From Albugo candida (taxonomy: Eukaryota; Oomycota; Peronosporomycetes; Albuginales): 64,000 nt of DNA. Shown here one piece after another: positions 11,720 to 21,777 of this stretch. Numbering within the stretch: the stretch's first letter is position 1; each line of letters begins with the position of its first letter. Where the stretch lies: positions 186,001 through 250,000 of the forward strand of contig JBDOQK010000011.1 in NCBI GenBank assembly GCA_040437565.1, given 5' to 3'. A program made the position numbers and the translations under genes. A model generated the notes under the pieces. That model was not told where the DNA came from. It saw only the letters and a program-made list of their open reading frames with translations, and did no database searches.

Positions 11720-12253
11720 CCAGATGTAGTGCAAATTTCACAATAGCTCTTTGAACTGCATGAACAACGTGGTGAGCGGATGCTAAGGCTTGAGCAATCA
11801 TATACGAAAAACCTAGAAGTACCATACGAAAAGCTTTCAGCAATATGTATTGCATTCTGCAGAGCTATCTGACCTGGCTTGGGTCTGATTGGATTCGAGG
11901 TGTTTCAGCTTAGCTTGATCAATTCGATCAAGTGCAGTTTTATGAATCTGACATGCACACACAAAGTGCTACTTTGCGATGTAGTCCAAACGTTCGTTTG
12001 TTTGTTTCAGAATGTCGAATTTCACAATGGAGCTAGACGCATGCAGTTCTCCACTGCATTAACGAAATATAGATCGTGCTTTTCCTTCGTTGTCAACTTG
12101 GATCGATTCGACGTGCCAATATGTGCAAGAGCGGCTGCATCTGATATCTAAAATATTCCAAAGCATCATTCTACCATTGTCGTGTTCAGGCAAATCCGAT
12201 CCATCAGTTTCCGATCAGCAAGGCATTCGTATAAAGTGTCACTTTGTCTTTCG
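11720..12253. other. Short contig between gaps, no gene recognised
   Basis: About 530 bp isolated by gaps on both sides. A plus-strand frame near 11755-11870 (LHEQRGERMLRLEQSY) and one near 12090-12253 look weakly coding-like, but neither matches a family I know nor continues the upstream Scc2 exon. Its placement here is doubtful. Confidence 0.4.
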
Positions 12254-12353
12254 NNNNNNNNNNNNNNNNNNNNNNNNNNNNNNNNNNNNNNNNNNNNNNN
12301 NNNNNNNNNNNNNNNNNNNNNNNNNNNNNNNNNNNNNNNNNNNNNNNNNNNNN
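12254..12353. other. Assembly gap (100 N)
   Basis: A run of exactly 100 N between two short contigs, with no shared flanking sequence no longer than a few bases seen by eye. Confidence 0.95.
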
Positions 12354-12539
12354 ATGAGACTCATCACAATTCTTTTTCTCACATATTCTGCCCTTTCTAC
12401 GTTTGGGTTAAAAAGTGCGGGCTTATATTCGGCTATCATGAAGATTACTATTATGTAATCACGTCGTTACAAGGTGTATTGTGTGTGATTACATCTATGC
12501 ATCTTTCTTGGGTCCGTACCCAATTCAGTCTGTTAAGCA

Positions 12540-12667
12540 TTTGAGCGCACAGACCCCCTGCCGGAGGTCGTTAGTTCGATTCCCGGCAGTGTGGGCAGCG
12601 TTTTGAGCCCACCCAAGCAATAAGCTTGGAAAATATCTGTCTCCCTAGGTTTGAAGTCAGACTTAAG
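12540..12667 (+). repeat. Possible tRNA-derived SINE fragment (B-box-like motif)
   Basis: The segment contains AGTTCGATTCCCGGCA near 12571-12586, close to the pol III B-box consensus GGTTCGANNCC, inside a small GCCGG/CCGGC hairpin. No matching A box, acceptor stem or anticodon arm can be folded, so it is not an intact tRNA. The fragment sits at the edge of a gap, where repeats usually break short-read assemblies. A pol III-derived SINE scrap is possible; a chance motif cannot be excluded. Confidence 0.25.
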
Positions 12668-12767
12668 NNNNNNNNNNNNNNNNNNNNNNNNNNNNNNNNN
12701 NNNNNNNNNNNNNNNNNNNNNNNNNNNNNNNNNNNNNNNNNNNNNNNNNNNNNNNNNNNNNNNNNNN
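12668..12767. other. Assembly gap (100 N)
   Basis: A run of exactly 100 N separating the SINE-like scrap from the UTP13 fragment. Confidence 0.95.
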
Positions 12768-13700
12768 CCTCTTGCTGTGTGTAATCTTTCCAGATATGGA
12801 TGGTGGAATCCGCACCACCCGAAATCATCTCACTCGAGTCTTCTGCCACTGCCAACGACCAGACTTTATCATGATGCTCATCAAACGTAGCTTCGCATTC
12901 GTTGCTCTTGATTGTCCACACCTTGAGAAGTCCATCTGCTCCTGAAGATAAAAGCCGATACCCGCACACGCGAACTGGATACTCAGAACGGAAGCTGTGT
13001 GACCTTCAAAGATTCTCAAACAAGAGAAAGTTGTGCTGGACCAAAGACAGATGACTTATCCCCACCTGCCGAGGCCAAAGACTTGTCCACCGGAGAAGTA
13101 GATAGCCCAGACACCGCGTTGTGCCCGCGCCATACTCCGCATAGTGATAAAACTGTGCTACCAGGTTGTGCGTTCCAAACCTTTATGAGCTTGTCTTGAG
13201 AGGCACTCGCAATCAGACGATCGTTCGGTGAAATTGATATGGCGTTTACATTCTTTGTCGCGTGCTTCGACGGTAGCCAGAGAGGACATTAAAATGAGTT
13301 TACTATCGCGTTGGTCGCAATTGTATCGCTCGTGAGTTGACTTCAAATTCCACGTTTTCAGGGTTGTATCTGCACTGCCAGTCACAAAGAACCCATTTCC
13401 AATCGGATACTGAGCTTCTTTTTGCGAGATAGCTATAGTAGGCAGCATCTCAAAATGTCCCGAACAGGTCGCAATACAATGCCGAGAGTTGAAATCCCAC
13501 GATTTGCGGCTGTATTTTTAGATACGATCACAGGTCATTTTCCATCCGGAGATACTGCCAGACACATTACAATGTCCGTATGCCCTGGAAACAGATAGTA
13601 TGATATTGTCCCCCGATTCAAAATTCGAAGTTAAGCGCTATTTTTCGCCGTTGCTATGTACCTGGACGATATTTTTTCCGCATTCGATCTGTAAAAGCTA
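12768..13700 (-). pseudogene. Frame-broken fragment of U3 snoRNP WD40 protein UTP13/TBL3
   Basis: Read on the minus strand, pieces in changing frames line up in order with UTP13/TBL3. They are PGHTDIVMCLAVSPDGK, GNGFFVTGSADTTLKTWNLK, then (next frame) SISPNDRLIASASQDKLIKVW, RGVWAIYFS, CLRIFEGHTASVLSIQF, and YRLLSSGADGLLKVWTIK with DEHHDKVWSLAV. UTP13 is a WD40 subunit of the UTP-B part of the small-subunit processome. Single-base frame slips are seen near 13540, 13245, 13120, 13050 and 12965, about five in 900 bp. The 5' WD repeats and the C-terminal Utp13 domain are missing, the latter at the gap at 12767. Either this is a decayed duplicate or the contig is of poor sequence quality; the density of slips and the gaps on both sides favour the latter. 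Confidence 0.75.
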
Positions 13701-13737
13701 CTGAAAGGCTGCCCAATACCTTAAGCATCCGAGTGGT

Positions 13738-13980
13738 AAGCTCAAACTCCAATGTGGCGCCAGTAATCGAAGATAGCATTGTAGCGAGCGAAGAAAACCG
13801 TGTGAAACAATCTCAAGATTGCGTAACTCCTTCTAGAGTTATTCATCAAAATCGTCTAAAGCTTTACGATTCGGTTAATATCGCAGCAATCATCATAGAA
13901 ATCATCCAACATTGCAATGATATTGATTGGTTTGCGTCATTACTAAAACGGCTCTTGTGCGTTGGAAAAGCATACAATCA
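13738..13980 (+). repeat. Second copy of an Scc2 exon segment, next to a gap
   Basis: This 243-bp stretch matches 11377-11619 (offset 2361 bp). Five mismatches fall in the first 40 bp and the remaining 200 bp are identical. Both copies stop at the same base before a gap. The sequence upstream of this copy is unrelated to Scc2 and belongs to the UTP13-like contig. It could be a real partial duplicate or a chimeric contig end. Confidence 0.85.
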
Positions 13981-14080
13981 NNNNNNNNNNNNNNNNNNNN
14001 NNNNNNNNNNNNNNNNNNNNNNNNNNNNNNNNNNNNNNNNNNNNNNNNNNNNNNNNNNNNNNNNNNNNNNNNNNNNNNNN
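13981..14080. other. Assembly gap (100 N)
   Basis: Lies between the second Scc2 segment and the 3' part of the minus-strand HAD gene, so the C terminus of that gene is lost. Confidence 0.95.
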
Positions 14081-15232
14081 GTTTGATATCCACTTGGCTT
14101 GCTTCTCGTTGACAGGTTGAAAGCGAGCCTTGTTGTTACGCTCCAAGACTTGTTTCATGGTAGCGTCTTCTACAGCATGATCGCTCTGAACTACTATGTA
14201 ACCCCCTTTCTCCAAAACATGCCGAAGCATTGGATAATCGTTAGATGAATCTCCAGCCGAAAAAACGAGTTTAGTGGAAGGTTCGTTCCATTTTTCCTTT
14301 ATCAGAGTTGCCTTGCCCTCACCTGCAATGGCTACACCGTCACCTCGTAGTATATTCTCCTCTTCGCCATCTTTGGGTGTGGAACCATACACTTCGGATA
14401 TACCAGTAAGTTCAAATATCTTTATCGCGACCTTCAAGTATGCGTAATGCGTAGCGCTGATGATGCACGTTTTTACCCCTCTTGCTCCCAATGCTGCCAA
14501 CAGCTTAACCTGCTCCGTGAACGGAATAGCATTGTTGTTATACAACTTGGTCGTTACTTTTATACCATCAATTTTCACATCGACAAATTTAGGATCAACT
14601 TTTCCTTTAGCCGCTGCGAGAGCATCTCTCATCAGCGTTTCCCGGGCTTCCTCTCCCATATTGTGTAACAATCTGACCTGCAGAGTATGATGCAAGTATT
14701 CGCACCCTTTAGTGGCCTTCATGTGAACGTATGCTTGGTTATTCCAAGTATATATCAGGTTGGCAGTAGTGGGGCCATCTTTCAAGCTTCCAGTCGCGAA
14801 GGATTTTTTAATCAAATTCACAATTTTAGAGAAGTCTCCTGTCGGTTGAACATTATTTTCCATATCACCTTTAAACGTTGTTGGAACACATGAGAGTTTT
14901 TTTTTGTCGACTAACGAGAATCCAAACACCTTGTCAATGTCATCTTTGCTCTCGAAAGCAAATCGGTGGTTTTCAACTTGATACTCGAAAACGGTCGTCA
15001 AGAAAGCGTTAGTTGCTATTGTGCCATCAAAATCGAGTAGTGCACGCAACACGAAATCATTATTCTCATTCAACTGATCGATGTACGAAAACACCTTGTC
15101 GAAAAAAGGCTTAGACCCGGTATCCTTGATCTCGTCGAAGAATTCCTTTTTTGTACGGTCCGCTTCGGCTTTGTCGTAGCGACCATAACTTAGCAACGGA
15201 AGTAACCCAAAGATCAAGTGCTTGATGTTCAT
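14081..15232 (-). CDS. Secreted HAD-superfamily phosphatase, copy A (C terminus lost in gap)
   Basis: A single exon of at least 384 codons runs from the Met at 15232 into the gap at 14080. The N terminus MNIKHLIFGLLPLLSYG looks like a short signal peptide. HAD motif I is LLDFDGT (Asp67, Asp69, Thr71), motif II IISATH, and motif IV SAGDSSNDYPML, with a lysine-bearing segment before it (KATLIKEKW). These are the four elements of an Asp-nucleophile phosphohydrolase. The large insert between motifs I and II is a cap, and the layout recalls bacterial phosphorylcholine phosphatases, though the substrate is unknown. It forms a divergent pair with copy B at 15392. The promoter, start and signal peptide of both genes are arms of one palindrome, while the mature parts have diverged strongly. 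Confidence 0.8.
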
Positions 15233-15463
15233 CTGACCAATTCAAAAATGAATGACGAGTTTGTGACTCGAATGGTCCGATCTGCGGGAGAGCTGACATT
15301 TATTTTGCTTTCAAAGAAAAATAAATGTCAGCTCTCCCGCAGATCGGACCATTCGAGTCACAAACTCGTCATTCATTTCTGAGTTGGTCAGATGAACATC
15401 AAGCACTTGATCTTTGGGTTACTTCCGTTGCAAAGTTATGGTCACTACGACAAAGCCAAAGCG
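15161..15463. repeat. Near-perfect palindrome linking two divergent HAD genes
   Basis: Every base p from about 15161 to 15311 pairs with base 30624-p in 15313-15463, with roughly seven mismatches. The centre is base 15312 (GCTTTCAAAGA), with no real spacer. The arms hold the whole 159-bp intergenic region, both start codons (15232 and 15392) and the first 70 or so coding bases of each gene, including the signal-peptide codons. The few mismatches show it is not an assembly mirror of one strand. As a single strand it would fold into a hairpin of about 150 bp. Confidence 0.93.
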
Positions 15464-16173
15464 AAAGCTGCAAAAGATGCATTCTTCGACAAGATCGCGG
15501 GTACCGGGTCTGAAGGTTTTTTCAAAGACGTGTTTTCGTACATCAACAGTTTGCGGACGGGACCTGAAAAAGATAAAGGCCCGTGTGCTGCACTTGATTT
15601 TGACGGGAATGTGCTAAGTAACGCTTTGCTATATACCGTTTACAAGTATCAAGTTAAAAACCACCGATTTGCTTTCACGACCGAAGATGACATTGACAGG
15701 GTGTTTGGATTCAGTCTCGCAGACCAAAGTTGTGTTCCAACGGTGTATGATTTTAAAGTTGCGAAGGGTATGGTGACAGTAAAATTTACTGCTATTTTGG
15801 AGAAGATCAAAACGCTTTTCAATTCCATAAAGTCGAAAAAGGACGGCGCTGATCTTGCAGGCGCAATTTTTGCTTGGGGTTATATGTCATACAAGCACAT
15901 GGGAAAAAAAGAATTAGCTACTGACTGCAACTACTTGAAAACTACTGTGGAGTACAGATTGTTATATGGGATGACGACGAATCAGAAGAGAAAGCTGATG
16001 GTAGAGGCTGTTGCTGCTGCTGCTCTTGAGGAGCAGCAGCAAAAAGCTCTTGATAAACAACCTAAGTTGAGAAATGAATCTGTGAGGGATCAAGGACCTC
16101 AGTTGGAAAAGTATCCTGCGACAATTGATCACCACACTTTTCACGTCGAATTGTATGGTGACCATAAATTTTT
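15392..16173 (+). CDS. Secreted HAD-superfamily phosphatase, copy B (3' end lost in gap)
   Basis: The frame opens at 15392 and is cut by the gap at 16174 after 260 codons. The first 20 residues (MNIKHLIFGLLPLQSYGHYD) are nearly those of copy A and form a putative signal peptide. Motif I reads ALDFDGN (Asp69, Asp71), with Asn73 replacing the conserved Thr of copy A. Several blocks keep the family signature (VKNHRFAFTTEDDIDRVFGFSL, shared with VENHRFAF in A). Copy B carries an extra Gln/Ala-rich segment after residue 205 (AAAALEEQQQKALDKQ), encoded by a GCTGCT/AGCAGC hairpin near 16012-16041. Motifs II to IV would lie beyond the gap, so activity cannot be judged. Confidence 0.8.
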
Positions 16174-16273
16174 NNNNNNNNNNNNNNNNNNNNNNNNNNN
16201 NNNNNNNNNNNNNNNNNNNNNNNNNNNNNNNNNNNNNNNNNNNNNNNNNNNNNNNNNNNNNNNNNNNNNNNNN
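16174..16273. other. Assembly gap (100 N)
   Basis: Cuts HAD copy B. The first 20 bases after the gap (ATTACATCTATGCATCTTTC) also occur at 12487-12506 in another short contig, a hint of a mis-join through a shared short word. Confidence 0.95.
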
Positions 16274-17750
16274 ATTACATCTATGCATCTTTCCTATAAA
16301 CATGTGGTTTGGAATATAATATAAACTGCTTTCATATAATGCCGTTAGTGGTCACTTAGACGCTATATACCATACTTCACTTGTATTCGAGAAGCTTGCA
16401 TGCTTTATTTTAAAATAAATGTCGTGCGAGTACATCACACTCACGATCGATATCGAATTGGTACAAGTTACTTGGAACCATTTCCTGGAATCCGTGAAAG
16501 TATGAAGCGTTTCCATGACTAAAAAATGTTTAGTTCATCTCAAGTACACTTTGAAATTGTATTGCCACGATCTCGCACGCAAGTGTCCCGTCTATGATCA
16601 TCCCATAAATTGTAACGTAAACAAGAGATTTAGCGCTGGATAGCGTCGATACAGTAATTAGGACGGACCTTGTCGCATATCGCTGTAGATGTGTTGTTGA
16701 AATGATGCTCACACGCTGTGTTATAATTATCAAGCACTCTAAACTATTATAATGTCGATACCTTTCATATTTCATACACACCACTCAAGTACAATTGTAA
16801 GAAGATGTCGAAGATATCACTGACGAGCTGCCTTGCTGGCAATCGCATAATTTACTTACGAGTGGATAGAATCTGACATCATTTATAGCATCAAGTTAGC
16901 TTTTTGAGGATACAGTATCAAGAGACGATTAAAAGGCCCATGGTCTCGTGCAAGTCTCAAACATGCGGGATTGTTCCCCTTGCAATATGATTGTACTGTA
17001 TACTATAAGCCAATAGGAGTTCGTTGTCTTTCTCCGTGATTACTACGCTGATAAGAGTCCTAAGAAGAGATCGTTCAACAAGCAAGATAACTCACCAAAC
17101 CTGCGCTGTCATGTCAGTAGTGTAGAATTTTATCTGATCGTCGTACTCGTTATGCGTGGCCCTATATCCGCAACTAGTTAATGACAATTTCAAGAAGCAC
17201 TCACATGAAGAACAATTGATCTTATAGCGTGAATGGTGAGTTCATGTGCCGCTGATAACAGCTCCCAGGAGACAATCGAACACGGTGAGTAGCACTGGCG
17301 GTTTGTACTTGTCAGACTTTGTAATAATGGAGCAGATATGCACTACGCATAGATAGACTTGAGAATTCCGACTTGACGCGAGGCCTTGGGTCCGATGACT
17401 TGTTTCTTGCTGGATGGCAACACATAAGTCCACATGATCATCTGTTAATTTGTCGGTCTGTCTCGATCTTGAGCGCGTTCATCAATAATGCAACAACATT
17501 GGCACTATTTTGCTTCGGAATTGAAGAATAAAGTCCAGGAAGATCAGACATTGTAGGTACCAAGATCCGAGCTTCAGCTTTTTGTATGAGCGATTTTTAT
17601 GTGGAGAAAATACGCAGTATCACATGGTTTTCCTCAATAGAAACGACGCACACGAATGAGTATGAAGCGCAAGAAGAGAGCCACAAGTCTTAACACAGGC
17701 ACGGCGAAGCAAGACGGAATTTCCAGTGTCTGGTTGGGATTGAGATGATA
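16274..17750. other. Gene-poor stretch, about 1.5 kb, nothing recognised
   Basis: AT-rich sequence after the HAD gap. Short frames on both strands have no family signal. I see no RNA gene, terminal repeat or tandem array. Confidence 0.4.
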
Positions 17751-19440
17751 ATTTAGCAATATAAATACGGATCAGCATTATGAAAGCAAGCAACAATTCG
17801 ATGGTAGTGGTACCTTGATAAACGCTCTGCTGCAGAATGAAAGAGCCCTGTAATCACACCAAAAGCGCGTGAAGTATGATTGCCATTTAAGCCAAAAATC
17901 TTGAGCCAGTTTAATACGACAACTCCAACAGCACGCAAATTTTATCTACCAGTGCAAGCTGTACAGCCATCAGGCAGCGTATACCATAAACCCATTGAGT
18001 GCGCTTCGATCTTTATCCATCAAACTCACAAATTAGTTTTCACAGGCACCGCACAGCTTCACATCGACTCGCAACGTATCAAGGTCCACGAATCAAACAA
18101 GCATCAAATAGCCACGTCCAACAAGCTTGAGAACAGTATTCACATCTGGAGGCGATCGTATCGTGCTTTGTCCCTTTTGACACTCGTCGACCGGTCCACC
18201 AACATAAACGTCGACATTGTCATATTTTCGTAATTCGTTGAAGCTTTTGATGTTGGGGAGTTGTCCCAGCCCGATGTGTACTTTTGCTCCATTCAAGTAA
18301 GCTCGACGACCAAGTATCCAATTCTTTTCTACAGGTAAAAGCATTCCTTGAAAGAGAGCGAGAGACAACTACCGCAAAATTTTCGTACAGTGGTCGCCAG
18401 ATACACATCAGGATCTGTGATCCCGGATGGATGGCCTATAGTTAGGAATAATTGGTAACACGCGTCAGTGAGTTGTGGGCTACTCGGACATGCTGATCAC
18501 ACCAATCCGATCGTACTGTTTTATGTAATTTCGAAGAATGTACTCGTTGAATAAGCTTTTTGTGATCGCAAAGCATACTAAATTCCGTTCCTCAATGACA
18601 GCAATGATGGATCCATCTTCGGCAAAATCTCTGCAAAATGTTCCAAGCTCACTTCGCCGGCCGTTGTAGGAAAGCGATCAAATATAACTTTCATAACAAC
18701 GCGTATCATCTGACTGAACAATTGAGCGCCCAAAACATTGCAAAAGTTATGCAAGTCACTCTCAATAAAAACCGCATCATACGGTCCCATGTGGCTGTAG
18801 TGAGCTGAGAGCCCGCTTTTTCGCTATTTCGTGAAATATTTCGAGAACTCCAGCATATGCTCATCAATAAAGTCCTCTCGATGCTATAGGAGAGAGTATT
18901 GTCAGTTCTTTCCTCAAAAATCAGAGTCATATGACCAAGAAGATCCTGTATAAATGACTGCTCTGCTGGAAGCATGCAAGGTGGTCGATAGTCACGTGCC
19001 TCTTTTCTTCTCATTTCTGGAGGAGACGATAAATGGGCTGCTGGTGCCTGATACATTGACACCTAGCCATTTCTAATATATGGACCAAGCTCCGGAAATG
19101 ATGTCTGAGTTTCCCATTGAAAGAGCAAAGGAATGGCCAGTATCTTCCATCGCACCGATAATATGATGACGCGTGGGCAGTATCTCTGTTACGTTGATAT
19201 CTTCTGAACAGAAACGTAACTAACATGAAGCATAGTCCACGCTGACACTGGTGCGAGTAATGGACAAGAACATGAGCTTCGAAAGATGTGGGGACAAGCT
19301 TACATTGTTCGATCCAAGGTGATCCATTTTAGGACGAGAAGCTTCGACGTGTGGTACACTTTGTATAAGGTACGTGATCCATTTTACTAATCCACTTTCA
19401 GTGTATAGTACACACGACACTTTGTGTGGACAATTATATC
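17750..19440 (-). pseudogene. Unresolved coding-like region, possibly a decayed or heavily spliced gene
   Basis: Several minus-strand segments look coding but sit in different frames. In gene order they are: near 19090-19190 TEILPTRHHIIGAMEDTGHS; 18880-19060 PAEQSFIQDLLGHMTLIFEE; 18640-18790 GPYDAVFIESDLHNFCNVLG; 18480-18640 FAEDGSIIAVIEERN then KSLFNEYILRNYIKQYDRIG; and 18180-18370 KVHIGLGQLPNIKSFNELRK then VDVYVGG. The last piece loosely recalls the C-terminal part of animal-type haem peroxidases, but not well enough to name. GT and AG sites exist between pieces, yet the phases do not all agree. Either there are many small exons that I cannot resolve, or the gene is broken. No function is assigned. 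Confidence 0.3.
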
Positions 19441-20368
19441 AAGCGCAATTGTACGGATCCATGAGCACGCTTGGACCATATTTCTTATAGATGTATTGTA
19501 TTTTTCAGATCGATCATGGCATGTGCAGAGTGACAAGGTGAATGTGTCCAATTCGTCTTACAATGCGTTTTTACATTTCATACCGGAAGGTATACAATCG
19601 CGAATGATACTATTGCTACCCATTCCCCATTTATCTGAACTATTCTGCTGTTGCAAAATATCTCTCTTTTCTCGATTTGTCGGATGACTGGTGAATACAA
19701 GAGATGTATGGATACCATGATTATAGAGGATCATGATTGACTGTTCCGTGATAAGATGTATACTGTATCTTCATCACAATCTCACGGTCTAGGATTTATC
19801 TGCTCAGCACTTCTACCACGTACACACGAATTTCTATTTCGGCATGGATCCACTATCGATTACAATATATCGAATCCGCTTCGTAGGTAAAGTGCACCAA
19901 CCAGCGCCTATTGATTTGGCCCTACACTAGAAAAACGAAAGCACGACTACGCAAATTAAAAATCATTAACCAAGAAGCCACGACACGAAACGGTTTATCT
20001 CGGAATCATCTTACAGTCGTGAATTTGATACGTTGCGACCGTGCTTTATTATAAACGAGCATTTTCGACATAATTAGAGAGATCACTATAGGCAAAGCCA
20101 TAGCTGATTACAGCTCAACTGAATTGTTATCGCGCATAACAAATTCGAGCAGTCACTGGTTAAGGATGAGTTTGACGCAAGAATGTTCAACGACTTACGT
20201 ATTGTAGCCTTACACCCATGCGCGAGAAAGATATAACTCGTAGCGTGCACCTGCAAATGCAACGCAAAAATAGCAGATTTGTAACAAAAATAGGTTCAGG
20301 TCGGATTATAGATAGAATCAGCACCGCCATGCTGGTCTCACCACTGGCATCTTCACATTTACAGCGGT
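19441..20368. other. Intergenic, about 930 bp
   Basis: Upstream of the double-globin gene. AT-rich, with a few short frames (for example 19424-19687 plus) and no family signal. It presumably holds the globin promoter; no defined element was seen. Confidence 0.45.
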
Positions 20369-21754
20369 ATGAAGCTTTCTCTTCATCGATTTAGCCTGAA
20401 CCGAAAGGATAAACATGGTTTGTCTCCAGAATATCTTCAGCTCATGCGATTGTACCTACCATCTTTCCAACACCCGGAAGGATCCACAGAAAAACATCGA
20501 AAGATTGCGTCCGATCACTGGAGACTGCTTTTTCTTGATATGAAAAGTAACAAGCACCGAGGTCATCAAATTCACATCACCAACAGTGAAGATACGATAA
20601 CTCTACCAGGAACAGTACGAAGCTACAAGAATGTTCCTGCAAATAAATACCGTGTAGCTATGCACTTGGATGGGATGCAGCCTGCTGAACGCATGGAACT
20701 TTTATATGACACCTTTCATAAATTCTTAGAATTGAATGCACCCGAGCTGAAGCCTGTATTCAAGACGTCCAAGCATACCCGTAATGTTGTCTTACAACAT
20801 ATAGTGGGCGGGTTGCGAACAATGCTGGCACAAAACGTTCATATTGAGAGAGTACGAGCACTTACTAAAACGCATTTGCAGTTTGGTGTAAAAATGGAAT
20901 ACTTTGATCTTCTGGGCCAGGCAGTTATCTTTTCTATGCGTCAATGCTCCGGTACACACTGGACTAACGAGATTGAAGAGGCTTGGAGACGATTATACGG
21001 ACACTGTAGCGTGATTCTACTTCGAGAGCATGAGCTCGCCACTCAGCTCCAAGCCAACTCACAAGTCACCATGAATGCGGACAAAAACGCTTGGATGGGC
21101 TTTTATCATCGTTTATTCGGTAACAAGCGTTACTCCAACTCCAAGCGGCTGGCCAAACATCACATCAAACTTATGGACATATACTTGCCAAATTTTCGCT
21201 ACAAAGAGACATCGAACGATCACCATCGATACGTTGCCGCTAATCATTGGCAAAATGTTTTCTCTTGTGACAGCAGCGGTACTAGCAGCGATACTAGCAG
21301 TGCCAGTCATTCTACCCGACACAGCCGTCAGTCTGGAAGGGAAGGCGATCTCGATACGTTTGCCAAACGATTGGGTTGTTTTTACGACACTTTTTTTGAC
21401 TATTTGGAGCGCAATGCACCAGAACTATTACCTGTTTTTCGAAGCTCGATTCAAGTACGAAGTCGAGTCCTGGTTCACATTAGCAAAGAGATGAGAATAC
21501 TGCTCATGTCAAAAGACCTGGCTCAGCGGGTAAGCACACTCACAGCGACACACATCAGGGTCAATGTTAAACTGGAGCATTATGATACACTCGGTCAAGC
21601 ACTTATTCATTCAATGCGAGCAGCTTCGGGCAATTTTTGGTCGCAAGAAATAGAAAATGCATGGAAAAGACTGTATGCCCATTGTAGCGTCATTTTGCTT
21701 TACGAACATCAGCGTGCACTGGCAAACGCGAAGCCAAATAAGGACCAACTCTAA
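20369..21754 (+). CDS. Tandem double-domain globin
   Basis: A single exon encodes 461 residues made of two homologous globin-like halves. Half one (about 15-228) and half two (about 255-450) each have an N-terminal helix block ending LYLPSFQ or IYLPNFR, then ELNAPELKPVF or ERNAPELLPVF, and a proximal-histidine block. The latter are ALTKTHLQFGVKMEYFDLLGQ (His169) and TLTATHIRVNVKLEHYDTLGQ (His395). Both are followed by an H-helix motif EEAWRRLYGHCSVILL or ENAWKRLYAHCSVILL. The spacing of the F8 histidine and the EAW motif fits haem globins of the neuroglobin/cytoglobin type. A Ser/Thr-rich insert lies at 300-325 in half two. A role in oxygen, NO or redox sensing is inferred from the family only. 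The halves arose by internal duplication. Confidence 0.82.
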   Translation: MKLSLHRFSLNRKDKHGLSPEYLQLMRLYLPSFQHPEGSTEKHRKIASDHWRLLFLDMKSNKHRGHQIHITNSEDTITLPGTVRSYKNVPANKYRVAMHLDGMQPAERMELLYDTFHKFLELNAPELKPVFKTSKHTRNVVLQHIVGGLRTMLAQNVHIERVRALTKTHLQFGVKMEYFDLLGQAVIFSMRQCSGTHWTNEIEEAWRRLYGHCSVILLREHELATQLQANSQVTMNADKNAWMGFYHRLFGNKRYSNSKRLAKHHIKLMDIYLPNFRYKETSNDHHRYVAANHWQNVFSCDSSGTSSDTSSASHSTRHSRQSGREGDLDTFAKRLGCFYDTFFDYLERNAPELLPVFRSSIQVRSRVLVHISKEMRILLMSKDLAQRVSTLTATHIRVNVKLEHYDTLGQALIHSMRAASGNFWSQEIENAWKRLYAHCSVILLYEHQRALANAKPNKDQL

Positions 21755-21777
21755 ATTATATATATTACGTTGAGATG

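Noticed and set aside
12560-12590. A tRNA gene
   Set aside because: Only a B-box-like motif is present. No acceptor stem, D arm or anticodon arm can be formed around it.
15111-15513. A 62-residue frame (MSALPQIGPFESQTRHSFL ...) present at the same place in both HAD arms, overlapping the signal-peptide codons out of frame
   Set aside because: Its conservation is explained by the near identity of the palindrome arms. Beyond the arms the two versions diverge as expected for a shadow frame, and both stops fall in a conserved TGS codon block of the HAD frame.
18093-18368. An animal-type haem peroxidase gene
   Set aside because: Only a short loose similarity (GLGQLPNIKSFNEL ... VDVYVGG) exists. 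The haem-binding and catalytic histidine regions could not be found nearby, so it was left unnamed.
21075-21494. A 139-residue plus-strand frame with hydrophobic segments
   Set aside because: It is an alternative frame inside the single-exon globin gene.
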